Shown here one piece after another: positions 58,661 to 64,000 of a stretch of DNA of 64,000 nucleotides (positions are counted from its first letter, which is position 1; every line of letters begins with the position of its first letter). This DNA is from Brachypodium distachyon. Lineage: Eukaryota > Streptophyta > Magnoliopsida > Poales > Poaceae. Below the pieces are notes generated by a model. That model did not search any database and had not been told where the DNA came from. It saw only the letters and a program-made list of their open reading frames with translations. The position numbers and the translations under genes are program-made. Where the stretch lies: contig NC_016131.3 in assembly GCF_000005505.3 (NCBI RefSeq), forward strand, positions 25,163,001-25,227,000. Reading direction: 5' to 3'.

Positions 58661-61600
58661 AGTTTCGTGAGAGAAGCGGGGAGGCCCCCCTTGGGCAGCG
58701 ACCGGATCTCAGGACAACCAACGACTTGTAGTTCCGTGAGAGAAGAAAGGCTGTGTAACCCTTCAGGGAGGGACGGCAGACCCGGGCACTTCCAAAAAAA
58801 TAGGGTTTGGAGGGAGGTGAGGAGCTGAAGCGCATCCTCTTCCTCTTCCGTGAAGCTTTCCACCCGCTGATCACAACTGAAGACTAATTCGTGGAGAGTG
58901 GTGGCGAAGAGGCTGCAGACGGGAGCAGCAAGCATCGCTGAGATGCAATCCACGTCGAGTGTTTCCAATTGGAAGCAGCCTGCAGCAGGCAACAACAGTT
59001 TGGTCGTGCTTGCCACCACCAATTCTGAGAGAAGATCCGCGGCTACAGAGCGAGGACCCTCTCGTCCTGTGTTGTAGACCGCCAATTTCTTGAGGTTGAC
59101 AGCTGCGATGAGAGGATTGAACCCATCCGCTGTTAAATTCTCGCAATCTATTAGTGATAGACTGGTGAGAGACGTGGGGAGGTTTGAGAGCAGAGCCATT
59201 GATAGAAAGCCTGGGTCTTCTTCAATCAAAAATTGCCTGAGGGAGGTTAGAGTTGGAAGTTCCGCCCATGGAATTGTTGACCCCCCTGAAAATGAGATGC
59301 TGTCAAGTTTGCCCATATTTTCGAAGGCTAATGCACTGCCATAGCTCCGCAATACCAAACGATCTCCACTGTAACTCATTGTCCCAAGGCTATCACCTAC
59401 TTCAACACGTATCAGGACACGTATCAGGGTGGAAGTATAAGGCATGGGGGGCAGGGGCAACTGAGGGCATTCTGTAACAAGAAATTTAGATAGGTTGGGA
59501 TAGTGTATGTCTTTTGTGCAAGGGACAAGGCAATCAGAAAAAAATGGCAGTGCAAGGAATTTGGGACAATTTTTGCACACGATGCTTTCAAGATTTGGAA
59601 ACGAATGGCAGTTAGGTCCCACATCCCACTTCTCGAGATCTGGCATCCCATCAAATTCAACTTCCTTCAAGTGAATGAAACCAAGGTCAGGTCCTATAAT
59701 ACGCACCCCGGCAATATTTTTCAACCTTATGATCTTGAGATACGGTAGCTGCCCAAAAGGTGGAAGTGTGCCCCAAGTCACACCAGCTAGAGCAAGAGAC
59801 TCCAAATGTTTAAAGGGTATGTCATGACACAACCAACAAGGAGGACCAACGCCTCCACCATGATCTTCAATGGCAAGTTCTCTGAGATTATCATGTGGCT
59901 GGAGACCATCAACAACATCGGTAGCACCTGCAACTGCTTGATCTGTACCCCAAACTAGTGTCAATGTTTTCAGACTCCTTTTCAAAGCCAGATTGGCTTT
60001 ATTAGCTTCTTCCTTGCTAGCAACCTTTTCAAGATTACGTAAACAGAGTTCTCCTCCAAGATGTGTCAGTTTCCCCAACTCTTCCATTTCAAATCCAAGA
60101 GTCTCTTTCTTAACATGGAATTCTTTTAGCTCTTGTAGTTGCTCTAGCTTACCAACCTCAGGAACATTGGAGTGGAGTTCATTTTTAGCAATGAAATGGC
60201 GTAAATTCACAAGGCGACTAATGTGCTCAGGCAAATTAGAACTACTGCGCCAATCTTGTAGGTCCAAGAATATCAAGTGATAAAATATTGGTAGTGCACT
60301 GGGTAAGCTCATCTCTGATAAGCCATATGGTGAGCTAACTCTTAGGTACCGGAGGTGGAGAAGTTTTGAGAAGTTTTTGGGCAGAGAGTCTGCAGAGCTC
60401 ATTTCTACAAGTAGGACACGGAGACCCTCTATTTCCTTAAAAGTTTCTTTCAAAATCTTATCAATATTTTCCCCGTACGCTCTAAAAATCATCAAAGCCC
60501 GCAAATTTACAATGTCTATCTTGCTCCTCAATTTCACCATTTCTCTCCTAAAAGTCCCCTCATATCTATCTTCCATAGTAATAGACAAGTGTCGAATAGA
60601 TTTTGGGATGGCATCAGCTCTAAAACTTACACTACTACTTATATTGAGGCATTCTTGGGATGAAACACTCCGTGACAGTTCATGCAATAAATCATGCATC
60701 ACATAGTGTTCACCCCAACGATCATTCCCCTTTACGAGAAAACCATTGTCCAGTAGTTCTTCCATGTATTTCTCATCTTTGTCTATGACTCCTATTGCAA
60801 TCCAAAACTGGGTAATCTCTAAATTCCTAAAACTATAATCTTCGGGGAACAATGCAAAATAAGGAAAACATTTTTTCAAATGGAAAGGAAGGTAATCATA
60901 GCTAATCCTTAGAGATGGCATAATATCATCGTCATTTTTTTGGTTTTGCCATTCATTGTTTTCAAGAACTCCCATCCAATGTTCCCGAGAAAGGTCCTTT
61001 CTCAACAATCGACCAACTGTTTTGGCTGCTAGAGGTGAACCCTTTAACTTCTTTGCAATATTTCTTGCAACATCATTTAAGGCATGTTGGTAATCCTCTG
61101 GTTCTTTTCCCTCAAATACAAATGCTTCAAAGAACGTGAAGAATTCATCAGGCTCCAGACCTTCCAATGGTATTGGGTTGATTGATTTCACCATTTTAGC
61201 TATAAATGGGAATCGAGTTGTGACAAGAACCATGCTACCTTTGGCTTCCCCCTTCATGAATGGAGCTAGCAGGTTTTCCCAACTCTGGTCAGTGCATTCC
61301 CATATGTCATCGAAGACAATTAAAAACCTTTTTGACTTGAGATTTTGTGCGATGGATATTTGGAGCTGATCTAAACTTGTTTGATTTGCATTGTTGCTTC
61401 CTTCTATGCGGCTAAGGATCTGTTGGCTGATCTTAAGCACATCAAAATCAGTTGATATACAGATCCAAACCCTAACAGAGAAGTGCTCGTCTATCCTTTT
61501 ATCATTATACAGGTGTTGAGTGAAAGTTGTCTTTCCAATGCCCCCCGGACCAACTATAGGCAGCACAGAAAACTTTTCACTGCTATTTGTTGCACTGGTG

Positions 61601-62343
61601 GTGATGATATCTTTTAAAGTTTGCTCAAAAAGGTCTCTCCTCCCATACAATGTATCTTGTGTTGTGGTTGATCCTATGATAGGACGTTTTCGGCTGACAA
61701 TTGGAGTGTTGTTGGCATGAGGTGGATTTATTTTGAGCAACTCAGAGACTCTATCACAAAGGGGAAGTATTTGCTCTATGACCAACTTAATTTTTTTGGA
61801 CATTGCCACTCTGTGGAATGTTAACTTATCAGCTGGTCCAGCATTGCTACGACTAGCACTAGCAGGCTTGGTTGCATTGTGTGGGTTATTGGTATCAACA
61901 GCAAGAGAACCATCATCAAGATTATCTTGCGGCATACGCGAACAAGAAAAGCAAGCAATGCAGTTACCGACAGCGTGGCGAAGAGCATGGCGACCGTGGC
62001 GAGTATGACCACGGAGGTCATCACCAAGGTCCGGCACGGCGTACTTGGTGCCGTCTAGCTGGTCTTGAAACATGAAGTAGTGGAGCTCGTCCAGCGCGTC
62101 CTCGGCCTCGTCAGCCTTGGCGCTGAGCTGCTGCACCAGGCCCTGCAGGCCGGGCCTGTCTTCGGCCATGCCCCGCTGTCGGGCCTGCTGCAGCAGATCT
62201 TGCGCATAGAACAGACTCGTTTTGATCTTGTCGGCGTTGAGGCCGAGCTCAGTGCTGGCAACATACGCTTGCACGAGCTCATTGGACAGCAGATTCACCA
62301 CACCGTCGATGAGCCCGCTTGCCACGCCAATCGCCGCCTCCAT
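58627..62343 (-). CDS. CC-NB-LRR disease-resistance protein (copy 3), C-terminally truncated
   Basis: Intracellular immune receptor that senses pathogen effectors and triggers a hypersensitive response. Single-exon frame, 1,238 aa. An Rx-type coiled coil (1-about 110) has the EDVID-like motif EDALDELHYF. NB-ARC: P-loop GPGGIGKTT (265-273), kinase-2 FLIVFDDIWE (340-349), RNBS-B MVLVTTR (371-377), GSPLAAK (435-441), RNBS-D CFPYFALFPED (492-502), MHD (549-551). LRRs run from about 570 to the end. All nucleotide-binding motifs are intact. A 13-bp insertion near 58650 shifts the frame inside the last LRRs. The protein therefore ends KLYQDSLPLGLS at 58627 instead of continuing about 45 residues to 58488 as its siblings do. 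The gene may still work, since the loss is terminal. The ligand is unknown. Confidence 0.9.
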   Translation of the reverse strand: MEAAIGVASGLIDGVVNLLSNELVQAYVASTELGLNADKIKTSLFYAQDLLQQARQRGMAEDRPGLQGLVQQLSAKADEAEDALDELHYFMFQDQLDGTKYAVPDLGDDLRGHTRHGRHALRHAVGNCIACFSCSRMPQDNLDDGSLAVDTNNPHNATKPASASRSNAGPADKLTFHRVAMSKKIKLVIEQILPLCDRVSELLKINPPHANNTPIVSRKRPIIGSTTTQDTLYGRRDLFEQTLKDIITTSATNSSEKFSVLPIVGPGGIGKTTFTQHLYNDKRIDEHFSVRVWICISTDFDVLKISQQILSRIEGSNNANQTSLDQLQISIAQNLKSKRFLIVFDDIWECTDQSWENLLAPFMKGEAKGSMVLVTTRFPFIAKMVKSINPIPLEGLEPDEFFTFFEAFVFEGKEPEDYQHALNDVARNIAKKLKGSPLAAKTVGRLLRKDLSREHWMGVLENNEWQNQKNDDDIMPSLRISYDYLPFHLKKCFPYFALFPEDYSFRNLEITQFWIAIGVIDKDEKYMEELLDNGFLVKGNDRWGEHYVMHDLLHELSRSVSSQECLNISSSVSFRADAIPKSIRHLSITMEDRYEGTFRREMVKLRSKIDIVNLRALMIFRAYGENIDKILKETFKEIEGLRVLLVEMSSADSLPKNFSKLLHLRYLRVSSPYGLSEMSLPSALPIFYHLIFLDLQDWRSSSNLPEHISRLVNLRHFIAKNELHSNVPEVGKLEQLQELKEFHVKKETLGFEMEELGKLTHLGGELCLRNLEKVASKEEANKANLALKRSLKTLTLVWGTDQAVAGATDVVDGLQPHDNLRELAIEDHGGGVGPPCWLCHDIPFKHLESLALAGVTWGTLPPFGQLPYLKIIRLKNIAGVRIIGPDLGFIHLKEVEFDGMPDLEKWDVGPNCHSFPNLESIVCKNCPKFLALPFFSDCLVPCTKDIHYPNLSKFLVTECPQLPLPPMPYTSTLIRVLIRVEVGDSLGTMSYSGDRLVLRSYGSALAFENMGKLDSISFSGGSTIPWAELPTLTSLRQFLIEEDPGFLSMALLSNLPTSLTSLSLIDCENLTADGFNPLIAAVNLKKLAVYNTGREGPRSVAADLLSELVVASTTKLLLPAAGCFQLETLDVDCISAMLAAPVCSLFATTLHELVFSCDQRVESFTEEEEDALQLLTSLQTLFFWKCPGLPSLPEGLHSLSSLTELQVVGCPEIRSLPKGGLPASLTKLYQDSLPLGLS

Positions 62344-62460
62344 CGATCTCCTCCGGCGCCAGCACGGTAAGTTAGTTTGTGGATTGAGTGGTGGGAGTTT
62401 TGTGGTACTAAAGGGAGGGCTGTGTAAAGATGTGTACTTCTGCCTGGATGGATGGGTTCT

Positions 62461-62467
62461 TTTTATA
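62461..62467 (-). promoter_or_regulatory. TATA box of NLR copy 3
   Basis: The minus strand gctataaaaag lies about 120 bp upstream of the start codon, implying a leader of about 90 nt. The same block is retained in copy 2. Confidence 0.65.
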
Positions 62468-63420
62468 GCATAGCGATGTAACTACTGCACGCTTGTCCGC
62501 TTCAGTCGCTTCAGTAACTAATGAGGAGATGCATGTGTTGATCTGCGTCTTGAGTCTTGAGTAACTAAAGGTTTTGTGTCTAGTTCTTTTTCCTTGGCCA
62601 CGTGCTGGTGTGTGCGCACCAAGGAAAGCTAGATCTAAACTTGAACAACGAGCCAGTAAAAAAAACAGAGCTCTGTCATTTTTTCTTAATGTTCGAATTG
62701 ACCAAAAACCATATAATGTGACCGTTGGAGGAGACAGTAAACCAAGAGCCTAATCACTTCAGACATTAGGTAGGAGCTCTGTCATTTAATTCAGCCCGCG
62801 GGTCGATTATCGCAGTAGGAGCATTCTTTCCATATCGGAAAGGAGCACCGTTCATGTTGTTTGAAAATTAGGAGTGGAGTGTAAGAATACCAGTAGCCCG
62901 ACAAATCTAAGAATTGAGGAGCCAATTCTTGTGGCTAGACTGGGTTCTATCCCTGATTGTAAATATTGTTCTTCACCAGTTTCTGCTGCTCCGCAACCCT
63001 GAGCATTTCGGCTCCATTTCAATTTAAATCAGGTTGGGGCCTCCCCTCCCTACTTCATTCAAAAGAATCGAAAGAATTGAGGATCCCCAACAATAGCTCC
63101 ACCACGCAAAAAACAGAGCACAACTGCCAAAAGTGATTTGTACTCACTTTTGGAAGTATGAACCCACTTGTGGTAAAAGAACTGAAATGAAGTGGAGAAT
63201 TGAACCAGACCATGTGACGGTGGGCGGTGAGATGTCGGCAAGAAATAAGGAAAAATGGCATCTTTCCGTAAGTCATCGAAAGTTGATCTCAAGTTTTCTT
63301 TTAACAAAAACAGTCACTAACAGACTTCTTATTATATTCCAAACAAAACCAGAGACTCAAGTTTCAAACCTATAAGAGCTGGCAGCTATATACTCGCCGC
63401 CGGCCAGAGGAAGAGGAGGA
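62468..63420. other. Region upstream of NLR copy 3, no gene recognised
   Basis: AT-rich promoter-side DNA without the GC-rich leader found in units 1 and 2. Nothing coding is supported. Confidence 0.45.
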
Positions 63421-63559
63421 GCTGGCGTTTAAGTTTACAATAGGAATGTTTGGCCACATCTCAAGCAGCAGCCGTACATTTTTTTTTCTTCCCTCTAAAA
63501 TTCTTGCTGGAACTCAGCTCTTAAGTTTACAATACGAATAATTCTACTGATCAACACAC

Positions 63560-63770
63560 GAGTTTCTAAGGCAGTCATCATCATCTCCGTTGTCAACTTC
63601 TGTCATTGCTCCCAGAAATTGATCGAATCAGAAGAACCATATGCAGCCAGTAGTTGTGCCTCCATCGGCAAACAAGAGACCATGAATGATCAACCACATC
63701 TCGAAATATTGAATCATAACTTCCTCCTCAGACATCATGTTTGGGTTCGTCAAGAGGGGACCACCTGAAT
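63560..63770 (-). other. Start of a fourth unit: copy of the unrecognised small frame
   Basis: The minus strand reads EVMIQYFEMWLIIHGLLFAD followed by GGTTTG, clearly related to the unit-3 frame. The unit continues to the junction near 63790. Confidence 0.4.
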
Positions 63771-63859
63771 GATGATGATGCTTGAAATGAGCATGTGCAG
63801 TTTAGCCAGCCAGAGCAAGTCTCGTTTATGGGCCCAGCCCTAGTGAGCCAGCCAGAGCA

Positions 63860-63944
63860 AGTTGAGCGCAGAGTTGCAGCTCGTCTTCCGGTTGATGAAA
63901 GGACTCATATTTATATCATTCACCTCCACCATCGCAATCTTAAT
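63860..63944 (+). pseudogene. Callose synthase exon-40 fragment
   Basis: About 85 bp nearly identical to 45193-45277 within callose synthase exon 40 (gagttgcagctcgtcttccg versus gagttccagctcgtcttccg, and onward). It has no flanking exons and shows scattered substitutions. A DNA-level copy, not a gene. Confidence 0.8.
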
Positions 63945-63946
63945 TA

Positions 63947-64000
63947 CTCCCTCCGTGCCATAATGATTGGCACGGATTTAAACTAGTTCTAGTTCAAAAT
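63947..64000. mobile_element. Left end of a Stowaway MITE, cut by the window edge
   Basis: TA followed by ctccctccgtgccataatga and a typical Stowaway interior; the right end lies outside. Confidence 0.7.

Larger units (their letters stand above)
46679..63515 (-). repeat. Tandem array of NLR-bearing units
   Basis: The landmark ttcttgctggaact recurs at 46680, 51732, 56667 and 63500 in the same orientation. Each time it is preceded by related sequence (aggcaagaa..., ctcaagca(g/c)ca, poly-T) and followed by related sequence (atcatcatctc..., ccatgg/ccatga..., gatcatgacttcctcctc-like). Unit lengths are about 5.05, 4.94 and 6.83 kb. Each complete unit carries one NLR copy on the minus strand and the same 3'-flanking spliced-looking segments. 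Confidence 0.75.

Noticed and set aside
58871..59660. Additional minus-strand frames inside NLR copy 3
   Set aside because: Alternative-frame shadows of the main 1,238-codon frame.

Overview
The window is nuclear DNA of a grass (Poaceae, probably a small-genome Pooideae such as Brachypodium). The evidence is intron-rich genes with GT-AG borders, GC-rich first exons, many Stowaway-type MITEs, and the gene order AGO1-type Argonaute / phytoene synthase 1 / callose synthase. From memory that order matches a block of rice chromosome 6. No bacterial features, CRISPR, rRNA or tRNA genes were seen. The species call is inference.

Layout. 0.2-6.8 kb (-): a complete 22-exon AGO1-clade Argonaute (1,044 aa) with its miR168 site; the leader and promoter reach about 8.1 kb. 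8.1-15.3 kb: intergenic, with a foldback element, a hAT-like MITE, a PIF/Harbinger-like MITE, an imperfect tandem repeat and one orphan exon-like segment. 15.3-18.2 kb (+): phytoene synthase 1, six exons, 440 aa. 18.2-20.4 kb: overlapping inverted repeats and a GC-rich promoter/first-exon-like island. 20.4-22.8 kb (+): tonoplast monosaccharide transporter, 770 aa. 24.2-24.8 kb (-): intronless ATL-type RING-H2 E3 ligase. 25-32 kb: MITE-rich intergenic DNA, with a TRIM/SMART-like retroelement, old direct duplications and a G-box/TATA cluster without an evident gene. 32.1-45.7 kb (+): callose synthase of the CalS1/CalS3 clade, 41 exons, 1,965 aa.

46.4-64 kb is a tandem array of about 5-7 kb units. 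Each of three units carries a CC-NB-LRR gene on the minus strand, and a fourth begins at the right edge. Only the third NLR (58.6-62.3 kb) has intact CC, NB-ARC and LRR regions, and a 13-bp insertion shortens even this copy at its C-terminus. The first is a pseudogene that lost most of its CC domain and about 2.1 kb across NB-ARC and LRR. The second lost CC and NB-ARC entirely, so the promoter abuts the LRR, and has a 287-bp frameshifting deletion. A fragment of callose synthase exon 40 lies at the far right edge.

The housekeeping genes (RNA silencing, carotenoid entry step, vacuolar sugar loading, ubiquitin ligation, callose deposition) are independent transcription units. The NLR array is a fast-evolving accessory region in which deletion breakpoints can be read at base level. 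For the Argonaute, phytoene synthase and callose synthase I placed every exon by splice signals and continuity with family proteins; all three spliced lengths are multiples of three and end at a single stop.
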